57,553 nt of DNA from Candidatus Helarchaeota archaeon (lineage in GTDB: Archaea; Asgardarchaeota; Lokiarchaeia; Helarchaeales; HEL-GB-A): assembly GCA_016840125.1 (NCBI GenBank), contig JAEOSY010000170.1:1-57553 (forward strand). Direction: 5' to 3'. Position numbers and translations under genes: made by a program. The notes beneath the pieces are model-generated. The model did not search any database and was not told the DNA's origin. It saw nothing but the letters and a program-made list of their open reading frames with translations. Every line of letters begins with the position of its first letter. Position 1 is the first letter of the stretch. Shown here in pieces: positions 34,726-44,040 of this stretch.

Positions 34726-35409
34726 TTATTCAACCGATGTTCTAAAGCCGCGAATTTGTAGGATAACACCTACTATTGAAAGAACTGGCGCAAGAATCCA
34801 CAAAACTTCAAGCGGTATCGAAGCCCATAGGGTTCCTTGGGCTTCTGGCAACGCAAATATTATTCCTAATTCGAATAGAAGGATCCCAAAAATAATCATA
34901 ATTGAATTCCTACGAACCTCACCGGATGTTTTCACTGCTAAATAGATGTACATGAAAATTATTCCGAATAGAATTACTAGATATAAGGGTATCGTAATAG
35001 TGAATAGTAGATCGTAATTAACTGGATCAACTGTGAACCAAATTGAAATTACTGTAGTTATCGGAACCAAGATAGTGAAGATATATTTTGTTCGTTTGAA
35101 GACATAACGTTCTAAGACGAAATAAATAATAGTTAAACCAATGTAGGAAAACAGAGTGTAGCTAGTTTTGAGCCAAAAATCAAATCCCAATGTAGTGTAT
35201 GGCGGATTAGTGGGAGTTCCTGGATTTAAATATAATCTAATTATTTCGCTTAATCGCGCAAGGCAAAAAAGTATATAAAAAATTGCAACACCAAGGTAGA
35301 AACTCATTTTATCCTTTTTAAAATACCTGAGAAAGATAACCGAAACAATTACTATCTCAATTATATTAAGAATCCACAAAATTAGAGCAATATCTTCTAT
35401 AGGTTGCAT
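34726..35409 (-). CDS. Seven-helix membrane protein
   Basis: A 227-residue protein with about seven hydrophobic helices and little outside them. It is paralogous to the next gene (35507): both have a conserved KTSGEVRRNSIMIIFGIL-like segment (SSGVYRRNSLLIAIGI in the other) and a similar end (VGVILQIRGFR). Helix count and spacing resemble the sensor parts of membrane-bound histidine kinases, but there is no kinase or other soluble domain. Function unknown. The two genes lie on the same strand, 97 bases apart. Confidence 0.6.
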   Translation of the reverse strand: MQPIEDIALILWILNIIEIVIVSVIFLRYFKKDKMSFYLGVAIFYILFCLARLSEIIRLYLNPGTPTNPPYTTLGFDFWLKTSYTLFSYIGLTIIYFVLERYVFKRTKYIFTILVPITTVISIWFTVDPVNYDLLFTITIPLYLVILFGIIFMYIYLAVKTSGEVRRNSIMIIFGILLFELGIIFALPEAQGTLWASIPLEVLWILAPVLSIVGVILQIRGFRTSVE

Positions 35410-35506
35410 TTTTTTCTACCTCTTACGCACTTCATCCAAACTAACTTTCCGAAATCTAATTCTTTTTTATATTTTTATTAACTACTTTATATTTCTGATC
35501 TATGAA

Positions 35507-36145
35507 TTATTTGGTGCGGAGGAGTCCATAAAGGAAGATTATACCTCCGATAAGCATGAGAGTTGGTGAGATGATATAATAAATTGGATTTTCAGGAATG
35601 TAAAACCCTCTACTGTGTGCGGTTTGTCCAGCTAGAAAAATAATAATGCCAATTGCAATTAAGAGTGAATTCCTTCGATAAACACCCGAGCTTTTATACG
35701 CCACATAAATATAGATGAGCGGTATGAATAATCCCACTAGAGCCGTATTAATAGTCTGAATAATGGTTTTCGCTAAAGGAGTTGTTATAAGGAGTGCAAA
35801 AATGAGGAGTAACACTAAATTGATAATTGTTATAATGGTGATTAAAAACTTAGTACGTGTATAAACGTTCCGTTCAATTGCATATAACATGAAGATAACG
35901 CTTCCAATACCGACAAGAGCGCCTAACTCCCAAAATATCTCTTGGTTATTAACAAAATCAAATATGAAGTAGAATACTCGCGCCAATATGTGAATTAAAA
36001 TAAAGATTGCGATTCCAAGATAGTATTCCCGTTGGGGGCGTTCAAATTCCTTAGTAAACGCTTTACGGATGGTTAGAATTCCGAAAACGACACTAAATCC
36101 GAAAAAAATAAGCCATAAACTTACTGAAATTTCAGTTACTACCAT
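35507..36145 (-). CDS. Seven-helix membrane protein, paralogue
   Basis: A 212-residue protein with about seven hydrophobic helices, sharing SSGVYRRNSLLIAIGIIIF with its neighbour at 34726, and a short FLYGLLRTK tail. GGGGA precedes the ATG. Such seven-helix proteins also form the membrane half of the longin-like proteins at 22278 and 45910, so these two may be the same sensor module without the soluble tail. Not assigned to a family. Confidence 0.6.
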   Translation of the reverse strand: MVVTEISVSLWLIFFGFSVVFGILTIRKAFTKEFERPQREYYLGIAIFILIHILARVFYFIFDFVNNQEIFWELGALVGIGSVIFMLYAIERNVYTRTKFLITIITIINLVLLLIFALLITTPLAKTIIQTINTALVGLFIPLIYIYVAYKSSGVYRRNSLLIAIGIIIFLAGQTAHSRGFYIPENPIYYIISPTLMLIGGIIFLYGLLRTK

Positions 36146-36219
36146 ATTAATTCCCCAAAGTATACAGGCTATACTTTCATGGTGAAGTGATATTTAAAAG
36201 TTAGGATTGAAGAATTGAG

Positions 36220-36243
36220 TTTTTAAAAAAAAAAAGAGGGGCG
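36220..36243 (-). terminator. T-tract terminator of the minus-strand thiolase
   Basis: On the minus strand CCCCTCT is followed by a T11 run beginning a few bases after the thiolase stop. The same C-rich-then-T layout occurs behind the other thiolase at 39186. Confidence 0.55.
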
Positions 36244-36248
36244 ATTTG

Positions 36249-37583
36249 CTACTCACGTTCGACAACGCAAGCGATACCCATGCCTAAGCCGACACAGAGG
36301 GATGCGATTCCGTAGGACATCTTCTCGCGTTCCATTTCGTTCAACATCGTGATTACAAGCCGTGATCCAGAACATGCTGTGGGATGACCGAGCGCAATAG
36401 CGCCACCCATCTTATTTAACCGCCCTCCTTCAGCGGCTTCACCTTCAGGACCGAAATCGACTTTCATTCCGAATTCATCTGTTAAAATTTTTCCAGCAGC
36501 GACGACAACCGAAGCGAATGCCTCATTTACTTCGATAATCTCCATGTCCTTCATCGTCATATTGACTTTTTTCAACGCTTTAGCCATAGAATATGCAGGA
36601 CCTGTCAGCATGAGTTCAGGATCAGACCCAACAATACCATAGCCTAGAATCTTGGCTCGCGGTTTCCAACCCATCTTTTCAGCGTACCCGCGACTCGCTA
36701 GCAACGTCATAGACGCGCCATCATTTATAGGGCATGAATTTCCTGCGGTCAGTACTGTACATCCAGGAACCGGCTTCAGTGCCGCCATTTTTTCGAGTGT
36801 GGTACCATGGCGGATGATTTCATCGTGATCGTAGTCAAAATCCTTCTTTACTTCACCTGTTTTAGGGTTCTTCCATTTCTTGATATGTACTGGAATTATT
36901 TCGTTTTTGAATTTACCAGACTTTTCTGCTTTACTTGCTTTTACCTGACTTAGATAGCCATATTGGTCCAATTCTTCTCTCGACAATCCCCATTTTTGAG
37001 CAATCCGATCAGCAGCGATGATCTGTGATGCAAAATTGGGATAATTCTTTAAAACCTCTTCAAACGGAAGGCCTGGATTCATTTTATAGAGTTCCATCGT
37101 CTTTTTGCTTTTCTTATATAAACCCGGATGTTCCTTATCCTCTTTATATTTCGGAACTGCTTTCTTTTGGTATTCTGCGGAATCAGAGCCAATTGCATAT
37201 TTACTTTGCTGCTCTACTCCACCCGCCAGATACATATTACCATATCCTGTCCATAAACCTGTGGAGGCAATCCACATGCTTGTTTGCCCACTTGCACATT
37301 GGCGATTGATAGCTAGTCCTGGAACGGTGGTTAATTTTAAAGAAAGTGCCACGATACGTCCAACATCAAGGGCACCCCCACCAATTTGGGAGTTGCAGCC
37401 GACTATGACGTCTTCAAGCTCCATTGCATGATCTTCAAGCCCTTTAACTCTCTTATACAAACCATTCTTAATGATTTGATAAGGCATCTCGGCGGTATGA
37501 ATCTGACTTAAAGTACCGCGTCTTTTACCCATCGGGGTTCGAACGCCATCGATGAGTACTACATCATTTTCTGCTTTAGCCAT
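36249..37583 (-). CDS. Thiolase (acetyl-CoA acetyltransferase family)
   Basis: A 444-residue thiolase. NRQCASGQTSMWIAS has the nucleophilic Cys (about residue 92), GGAIALGHPTACSGSRLV the His, and SLCVGLGMGIACVVERE the second Cys and closing strand. Relative to bacterial acetyl-CoA acetyltransferases it has an insert of about 50 residues (YKEDKEHPGLYKKSKKTMEL). It joins or splits acyl-CoA chains. A paralogue lies divergently at 37806, with about 220 bases of shared upstream DNA between the two starts. GGTGAT precedes the ATG. Confidence 0.85.
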   Translation of the reverse strand: MAKAENDVVLIDGVRTPMGKRRGTLSQIHTAEMPYQIIKNGLYKRVKGLEDHAMELEDVIVGCNSQIGGGALDVGRIVALSLKLTTVPGLAINRQCASGQTSMWIASTGLWTGYGNMYLAGGVEQQSKYAIGSDSAEYQKKAVPKYKEDKEHPGLYKKSKKTMELYKMNPGLPFEEVLKNYPNFASQIIAADRIAQKWGLSREELDQYGYLSQVKASKAEKSGKFKNEIIPVHIKKWKNPKTGEVKKDFDYDHDEIIRHGTTLEKMAALKPVPGCTVLTAGNSCPINDGASMTLLASRGYAEKMGWKPRAKILGYGIVGSDPELMLTGPAYSMAKALKKVNMTMKDMEIIEVNEAFASVVVAAGKILTDEFGMKVDFGPEGEAAEGGRLNKMGGAIALGHPTACSGSRLVITMLNEMEREKMSYGIASLCVGLGMGIACVVERE

Positions 37584-37805
37584 TTAAAAATCACCTTTTT
37601 CAACATATTTACTGTAACCGAATTAGTTACATTTCGTAAGTATTACAATTTGTAACACGATCGACAGCTCCCTATAAGAATTTTATTTAGACGTGATTCT
37701 TAGGCATGTTCTGATCTTCTAGCCAGTTACATTTTGAAATTGAAAAATTTAAAATTAGGAGCTAAAACGTTTAGGTAGCATTATAACAAAATTATGGTGA
37801 AGTAA

Positions 37806-39185
37806 ATGGGTAGTGATAAACCAAGAGATGTAGTAATATGTGATGCCGTCCGATCCCCTATGGGGAAACGGGGTGGCAGTTTTAGTGAAATGATTACTTC
37901 AGAGATGCCTGTAAAGCTAACTGAAGGCATTTTTGAGCGGAATCCAGTTTTATATGACCATGCGGCTGAATTTGAAGATGTAATTATTGGATGCTGTAGT
38001 CCACTTGGCGGTGCAGCGCTTGATATAGGCAGAGTAGTTGCCTTAGGCTCCCAAAGAATAGTAGACGATAAGAAAGAGAAGCTCTTTCCTGTTACTGTTC
38101 CTGGTTTGCACCTCAATCGTCACTGTGCAAGTGGGCAGACTGCTTTGATGATTGCTTCTATGGGGATTTGGAGTAACATGGGTGACCTTTATATTGCAGG
38201 TGGCGTCGAACAACAAAGTAAATATCCCATTGGTATAGACGCAAACGACTACCAAAAAAAGGAGATACCGAAGTATAAGGAAGACAAGGAACATCCTGGG
38301 CTTTATAAAAAAGGGAAGAAAACAAAAACGTATTTTAAACGTGTAATGACACTCCCCTACAAAGGCTTTATGGAAAATTATCCGACATTTGCCTCCCAGT
38401 TGATTTCCGCCGATCGGATTGCAAAAACATGGAAACTCAATCGCCAAGATTTAGATGAACTTGGTTGGGGATCTCAAGTAAAGGCAACCAAAGCTATGAA
38501 ATCAGGTAAATTTAAGGATGAAATTATTCCAATCAAAACTAAAACAAAAGAAAAGGGTACTTTTATTTACGATTATGATGAAGTTATTAGAACAAATGTT
38601 GGAGAATGGGATAGAGAGACTGCTATGGAGAAGATGGGAAAACTAAAACTAGTCCCAGGCTGTGAATTCATGACCGCTGGTAATTCTTGCCCAACCAACG
38701 ATGGATCTTCCATAATGTTGCTTGCTGCTCGCGAAAAAGCCGAGGAATTAGGATTACCCATCCGTGCAAAAGTAATTACTTATGGTGTAGTCGGATCTGA
38801 TATTTATCATATGCTGACAGGTCCTGCTTTTGCTATGGATAAGGCCATGAAGAGAGCAAATATGACCTTAAAGGACATGGAGATCATGGAAGTAAATGAA
38901 GCCTTTTCCTCAGTCACTGTTGCTTGCGGAAAAATTCTATCCGATGATCTCGGCTATGATAAAGCCCAATGTGATTTTACTCCCAGCGGTGAAATTGCCG
39001 AAGGAGCTCGAATTAATCGTTGTGGTGGCGCTATTGCGCTCGGTCATCCCACTGGCGCTTCTGGCTGCCGATTACCAACTACAATGCTTTATGAGATGGA
39101 TCGCGAGAAAATGACCTATGGAATGGCGTCCCTCTGTGTCGGTTTCGGCATGGGTACCGCCATGATCATCGAACGTGAAGGTTAA
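37806..39185 (+). CDS. Thiolase, divergent paralogue
   Basis: A 459-residue thiolase closely related to the one at 36249, with NRHCASGQTALMIAS (nucleophilic Cys), GGAIALGHPTGASGCRL (His) and SLCVGFGMGTAMIIEREG (second Cys). The lysine-rich insert is also present (YKEDKEHPGLYKKGKK). GGTGAAG lies seven bases before the ATG. Two different thiolases side by side suggest either different chain lengths or one enzyme with the partner a paralogous subunit. An acyl-CoA synthetase 1.9 kb further on fits fatty-acid or isoprenoid-precursor metabolism. Confidence 0.85.
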   Translation: MGSDKPRDVVICDAVRSPMGKRGGSFSEMITSEMPVKLTEGIFERNPVLYDHAAEFEDVIIGCCSPLGGAALDIGRVVALGSQRIVDDKKEKLFPVTVPGLHLNRHCASGQTALMIASMGIWSNMGDLYIAGGVEQQSKYPIGIDANDYQKKEIPKYKEDKEHPGLYKKGKKTKTYFKRVMTLPYKGFMENYPTFASQLISADRIAKTWKLNRQDLDELGWGSQVKATKAMKSGKFKDEIIPIKTKTKEKGTFIYDYDEVIRTNVGEWDRETAMEKMGKLKLVPGCEFMTAGNSCPTNDGSSIMLLAAREKAEELGLPIRAKVITYGVVGSDIYHMLTGPAFAMDKAMKRANMTLKDMEIMEVNEAFSSVTVACGKILSDDLGYDKAQCDFTPSGEIAEGARINRCGGAIALGHPTGASGCRLPTTMLYEMDREKMTYGMASLCVGFGMGTAMIIEREG

Positions 39186-39212
39186 CCCCCCTCTTTTTTC
39201 TTTTTTTTTTTA
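39186..39212 (+). terminator. T-tract terminator of the plus-strand thiolase
   Basis: C6, TC, T6, C and T11 in a row directly after the TAA. Confidence 0.6.
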
Positions 39213-39322
39213 ATTTCTATTTTAGAAGAAATTTAGTTTAGATTAATTAATAATTGAAAATAATAAGCTACTAGTTATTTCGATTAATCTTAATGAGCCT
39301 ACAAAAGTATAGAGTTTTGTAA

Positions 39323-40879
39323 ATGCGACAAGATAATTCAAAAGATAAATCCGAAATCCCAATTTCTTTTGTGGAAACTCCTCCAGAAATAGCAAACTTA
39401 ATGGTAAAGCTAATTACTAAGCAACAAGATTGTAATACTTTAGATACTGGTTGTGGAAAAGGTATATTTTTAAAAACCCTGCTACAAAATGGATTTAACA
39501 ATATGGATGGAATAGAACTAAACAAACAGAACTTTGATTTTTGTAACAAAACTTATTCTAATGTAGCATTATTTAACAAAGATTTCTTGGTTTGGAATCC
39601 TTCTCACAAATATGATTTAATTATTGGCAACCCCCCTTATGCACACTTCAACTCTTTGCCACCTGAAATACAGAAGGAAGTTTCCGTAATTACAAAAACA
39701 AGAGAATCCGATATCTATTACGCATTCATTATTAAATCTATTGAATTGTTAAGAGAAAACGGCGAATTAATTTATATTGTTCCCTATGGATTCTTTTACA
39801 ACACACACGCAAAAACAGTTAGAAAAAAAATAGTGGAAAATGGAATTATTACCACTATTATTGACCTGGATGAAACGAGATTGTTTCACGATGAACACCC
39901 CGAAACCATAATTTTCAAATTTTTAAAGGCGAAACAAAAAAAACCAGCGAGCATAAATATATTACGTGTAAGGAACAGGAATGCTAAACCCCAAGAAATT
40001 TTTAAGAAAGCTATGGATTCACTACAGAAAAATGAAGAAAACACACTATTTGATTTTCATCAGAAACCGCAATTTAGTGATGCTAGTGAAATTTGGTCTA
40101 CCTTTCCTCAAATTGCAATCCCGGAATATATGCTATTAAAGAATATTGCTTACATTGGTGTTGGACTCGTTTCAGGATTTGACTTAGCCTTTCGGATTGA
40201 TGAAACTGAAGATGAGAATTATACTACTACAGAAAAGAAATCAGTCTTCAAATTTGTTAAAGCAGCTAATTGCAAAGGATTCTGGGTGGATGGGAATGTG
40301 AAATACATTCTTACTGATAACCAATTAGAGAACGAAAATCACATTTCTCAGACTCTACCTAATATCTACAAAAAAATAAAACCTCACAAAAATGAAATGT
40401 CCAACAGATATTTGCCAAATAAAAAGAAGTGGTTCCATTGGCAAGCATTGCGAAACAAAACGACCATTGAAAAATACATGAAATTACCAAAAATATTCGT
40501 TCCCACACTGGATCGAAGTAAAGTAAACCGATTTAGTTTGAGTACTGAAGAAGTGTATCCCTCTGGCGATGTTTTATGCATAATTCCCATGGAAATAGAT
40601 CCCCTATTTCTGCTCGGATATTTAAATAGTGCTTTTTTTAGAGACTATTACCTGTCGTATGGTGCAAGAAGAGGCCATAGAATGGCTTTTACCCAGAGGA
40701 TATTATCGAATATCAAGATTCCCTCGTTTTCTAGTAAGATTATTAGTGAGATTAAAGACATAACCCAAGAAATAATTAATACTCAGAACCAGGCGAAACG
40801 TGAATTAATCGATGAAATAATTCAAAACGCGTTTGAAGAGCGGTTGTTCGAAAAAACAGGTCTATTTAAGTATGTTTAA
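39323..40879 (+). CDS. N6-adenine DNA methyltransferase (TaqI/Eco57I-like), solo
   Basis: A 518-residue protein. LDTGCGKGIFLKTLL (about residue 40) is the AdoMet-binding motif I and IIGNPPYAHF (about residue 100) the catalytic N-P-P-Y motif of the gamma-class adenine methyltransferases. The C-terminal half (about 250-500) resembles TaqI-type target-recognition domains, e.g. WHWQALRNK-like FHWQALRNK and YLNSAFFRDYYLSYG. No nuclease motif is seen within it and no restriction gene beside it, so it is an orphan methyltransferase, or type IIG without a nuclease domain. It is AT-rich. Confidence 0.8.
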   Translation: MRQDNSKDKSEIPISFVETPPEIANLMVKLITKQQDCNTLDTGCGKGIFLKTLLQNGFNNMDGIELNKQNFDFCNKTYSNVALFNKDFLVWNPSHKYDLIIGNPPYAHFNSLPPEIQKEVSVITKTRESDIYYAFIIKSIELLRENGELIYIVPYGFFYNTHAKTVRKKIVENGIITTIIDLDETRLFHDEHPETIIFKFLKAKQKKPASINILRVRNRNAKPQEIFKKAMDSLQKNEENTLFDFHQKPQFSDASEIWSTFPQIAIPEYMLLKNIAYIGVGLVSGFDLAFRIDETEDENYTTTEKKSVFKFVKAANCKGFWVDGNVKYILTDNQLENENHISQTLPNIYKKIKPHKNEMSNRYLPNKKKWFHWQALRNKTTIEKYMKLPKIFVPTLDRSKVNRFSLSTEEVYPSGDVLCIIPMEIDPLFLLGYLNSAFFRDYYLSYGARRGHRMAFTQRILSNIKIPSFSSKIISEIKDITQEIINTQNQAKRELIDEIIQNAFEERLFEKTGLFKYV

Positions 40880-41046
40880 TTAAGTGACTTTACACTCATT
40901 TCAGAGGAAAGGGTAATTTCTTCTGCAATCGTGGAGCCCCTTTTTCCCACTCCTTATGAATTAAATAATACCTACGAAATTAACATCATTCTTTTATAAA
41001 ACAATTCAGATAATATTTTTCGAACTTACTGAATGAGGCTACAATA

Positions 41047-42657
41047 GTGAAAGTTGGAGATTTCATCAGGTCGGCAGTGCGGCGAAGCCCAGAGAAAATA
41101 GGACTTATAACAGAAAAGGTAAGATGGACATATCAAGAACTTTTTGGTTATTGTAATTCGTTGGCTAATGGGTTAGTCAAACTAGGAATTCAAAAAGGAG
41201 ACCGAGTCGCCCTATTATTACGAAATGGTCATGAAATCTATCTATCTTATTTTGGTATTCCAAGGATGGGTGCAGTAGTTGTACCCTTAAATTATATGAT
41301 GTCTAAGGATGAACTACTGTATTGCATTAATGATTCCAGCCCAAGGGTCTTAATTTATGGCGCAGAATACAATGATTACATCAACTATTTCAAAGAAAAA
41401 TGTCCATGTGTTGAATACTATATTGCAGAAGCTGATTTTGAAAAACTGATTTCTTCCCACTCTAAAGATGGCCCTTCTGATCTAGAAGGTAATCGGATAA
41501 AAATTCGTAATACCGATACCTTATTCATCATGTATACCGGTGGAACAACAGGATTCCCTAAAGGAGTTATGCTTTCTCATAAGAATATTACCGCCACTCT
41601 ATCTGCTTATACAGCACGATTGATATTGGAAACTGATCGTTATTCTGAAGAAAAAAAACAAGATACTTTAAAGAAGATGGAAGCTGAAGAGGGCGTTGTA
41701 CTAACAGATTTGCCAATATTTCATGCCGCTGCCATGTACACGACCTTGGTCTCGGCGTCTGCTCAAATTCCGTTAGTCACCCACAAGCGATTTGATCCCA
41801 TTCAAACCTACAAGACAATTGAACAAGAAAAGGTAACGGTACTTCAACTAGTTCCGACTATGCTTATTAGGCTGCTTGATGTCTATGACCCAAAATATGA
41901 CCTGAGTAGTTTAGGAAGTATTACGTATGGAGCCGCTGCAATTGACCCCACGACGCTAAAGAAAGCACTTGAGATCTTTAAGGACGCTGAGTTTTCTCAA
42001 ATCTTCGGCATGACAGAAACTGCTGTTCCTGTAACTATGCTGAGTACAGAAGACCATGCGTTAATCAGAGAACAAGGAACAGACTACCTTTTGAGATCTG
42101 CAGGTAAACCAATCTATAAAGTTGAAGTTAAAATTGTAGATTTCGACCGTAATGAACTTCCAATAGGCGAAATAGGCGAAATTGCCGTTCAAGGCGATGG
42201 TGTCATGCAAGGTTATTGGAACTTGGAGGATAAGACAAAAGCCGTTATTGATTCGGAAGGCTGGTATTACACGGGTGATATGGGAAAGGTAGATGAAGAC
42301 GGTTATCTCTATGTTGTTGATAGATTAAAGGATATGATTGTCTCGGGTGGCGAAAATATCTATCCCGCTGAGGTTGAGAATGCCCTGTATGCTCATCCTG
42401 CAATCGCACTTTGTGCTGTTGTGGGTGCCCCTGATGAATTGTGGGGTGAAAAAGTCGTTGCTTTCGTAGTTCTACATAAAGGAGTTAGAGCAACAGAGGA
42501 ACAATTAATTGAACATTGTAAAGAGAAAATTGCTCGCTATAAGGCACCAAAGCAAATAATTTTTATTAAGAAGATTCCAATGAGTCCCCAAGGGAAAATC
42601 CTAAAAAGAAAACTCCGAGAGCAATTATGGAAAGGTAAAGAACGGAAAGTTATTTAA
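41047..42657 (+). CDS. AMP-forming acyl-CoA synthetase
   Basis: A 536-residue member of the ANL superfamily. YTGGTTGFPKGVMLSHKN is the phosphate-binding loop; QIFGMTETA, GWYYTGDMGKVDEDGYLYVV and DRLKDMIVSGGENIYPAEVE are the A5, A7 and A8-A9 segments. PMSPQGKILKRKLRE holds the catalytic Lys. Full length matches fatty-acid--CoA ligases. Start is GTG. It converts a carboxylic acid to its CoA thioester; the substrate cannot be read. Not in an operon with the thiolases but near them. Confidence 0.85.
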   Translation: MKVGDFIRSAVRRSPEKIGLITEKVRWTYQELFGYCNSLANGLVKLGIQKGDRVALLLRNGHEIYLSYFGIPRMGAVVVPLNYMMSKDELLYCINDSSPRVLIYGAEYNDYINYFKEKCPCVEYYIAEADFEKLISSHSKDGPSDLEGNRIKIRNTDTLFIMYTGGTTGFPKGVMLSHKNITATLSAYTARLILETDRYSEEKKQDTLKKMEAEEGVVLTDLPIFHAAAMYTTLVSASAQIPLVTHKRFDPIQTYKTIEQEKVTVLQLVPTMLIRLLDVYDPKYDLSSLGSITYGAAAIDPTTLKKALEIFKDAEFSQIFGMTETAVPVTMLSTEDHALIREQGTDYLLRSAGKPIYKVEVKIVDFDRNELPIGEIGEIAVQGDGVMQGYWNLEDKTKAVIDSEGWYYTGDMGKVDEDGYLYVVDRLKDMIVSGGENIYPAEVENALYAHPAIALCAVVGAPDELWGEKVVAFVVLHKGVRATEEQLIEHCKEKIARYKAPKQIIFIKKIPMSPQGKILKRKLREQLWKGKERKVI

Positions 42658-42699
42658 TAATATAATCCAGAGCGCTTTGAATAGCACTTTTAACAAAAT

Positions 42700-43938
42700 T
42701 TAACTAACTTTGCACTCATCTTGACGAATCTTTATCAGGGATTTATCATGGGTAATGAGTTCTTGATAGATATTTTCCATGAGTTCTTTGATATTTTTCC
42801 GCCCCATGCTTTCAAGCGCTGGAATTATTACATCCTCAAAAGGTTTCAATTGGTTATCGAGGGTAAAATCAACTAAAATATCAGCATATCGGCAATTTCC
42901 TTCCTCTGTTTCCTCATATAATGCAAAGCCATGCATTTCTTTGATATAATTACTATTCTCAACCCACCACTCTTCGAGATTCCCCTCAAATTTACAAACT
43001 ATGTCATATTTCAACACAATTTTCATGAGCGGGATCTTCTCGGTGAGGGTATACCGGAGTCGATCTGGAGATATTTTTTCGATTTTCACCTTGTCTTTCG
43101 ACGGGAAATTTCTCATCAGTATTTCTGGATCATGAAAAATTTCCATCATCACTTCTGGAGGGACGGGAAACTCTTTGACCAGTTTGTATCGATAGTTACC
43201 ACCTTTCACGATATCTAATTGCCCATCTGCCAAGGTCTTCATGTGATAAAGTTCTTCAACTTTATTCCTCAAAAACTCTGGAAGAATTTCGTCAATGGTT
43301 TTCCATATACTTGAGACATATTGATAAAAGGAAACTGAGCCCAATGTAAAACTGTGAAAAAAATCCTGTAACGGAATCTGCTCCCAGGCACCCCCTTTCC
43401 GAATAGTTTGATACTTCTTTTGCTCAATCTCAATATACGAATAAATATACTCCAAGAGGAATGCCTTGTCAAAAATTCGCCTAATTATTTCATTTTCGCT
43501 GTGGAGCATTTCGGTCTCGAGGCATGCCAGCCGTTCAAAGAGAATTAATAAAAAGTTTATCCGCCGTCTAAAATACCGCCGGTTAAGCCGTTTCAGCTGC
43601 CTTAACATGGTTCTGATGAAGTTAGGGGCGAAAATGGGTGGAATCTGAAGGAGTAAAATTGAGTAAAGTGGTGTCTTCTCATAATATTTCCTAAAGTTTA
43701 AGCTCAGAATTTTATCTTTTCTCTGAGGATCCATGTATATTTCTTTTGCCGTCCTAAATAAGACGTTCATTTGACGTTCAAGCTTTCTTTTATAGTTTGA
43801 AATTGCAGGTTGAAGAAGAATCGGGGCAGGAAAAAACATTTCCATCGCAATTTGGTAGGCTCTAACTTTCTCCCCGATGATCTCCCGCTCTAAATGCTCT
43901 AAAACATATTCACCCGGGATACATACATTTTCTTTCAT
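42700..43938 (-). CDS. Helical protein with C-terminal SRPBCC (START-like) domain
   Basis: The start is placed at ATG 43938 (MKENVCIPGEYVLEHLE) because GAAAGGA lies five bases upstream; an earlier ATG at 44031 would add 31 residues but abuts the divergent helicase gene. Residues about 1-250 are helical and positively charged (RLNRRYFRRRINFLLILFER). Residues about 270-395 look like an SRPBCC helix-grip fold: YKLVKEFPVPPEVMMEIFHD (the typical opening), IPLMKIVLKYDIVCKFEG and FTLDNQLKPFEDVII. Such domains bind lipids or hydrophobic ligands. I do not recognise the N-terminal part. Confidence 0.6.
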   Translation of the reverse strand: MKENVCIPGEYVLEHLEREIIGEKVRAYQIAMEMFFPAPILLQPAISNYKRKLERQMNVLFRTAKEIYMDPQRKDKILSLNFRKYYEKTPLYSILLLQIPPIFAPNFIRTMLRQLKRLNRRYFRRRINFLLILFERLACLETEMLHSENEIIRRIFDKAFLLEYIYSYIEIEQKKYQTIRKGGAWEQIPLQDFFHSFTLGSVSFYQYVSSIWKTIDEILPEFLRNKVEELYHMKTLADGQLDIVKGGNYRYKLVKEFPVPPEVMMEIFHDPEILMRNFPSKDKVKIEKISPDRLRYTLTEKIPLMKIVLKYDIVCKFEGNLEEWWVENSNYIKEMHGFALYEETEEGNCRYADILVDFTLDNQLKPFEDVIIPALESMGRKNIKELMENIYQELITHDKSLIKIRQDECKVS

Positions 43939-44040
43939 GGAATTCCTTTCTTCATGGATCGTTCCACTATATCCAGTTAATATAAGGAAATCCCGCCTAA
44001 TAATGTTTTTCAATTTTGACAAAAAACCCATAAACTCTTT

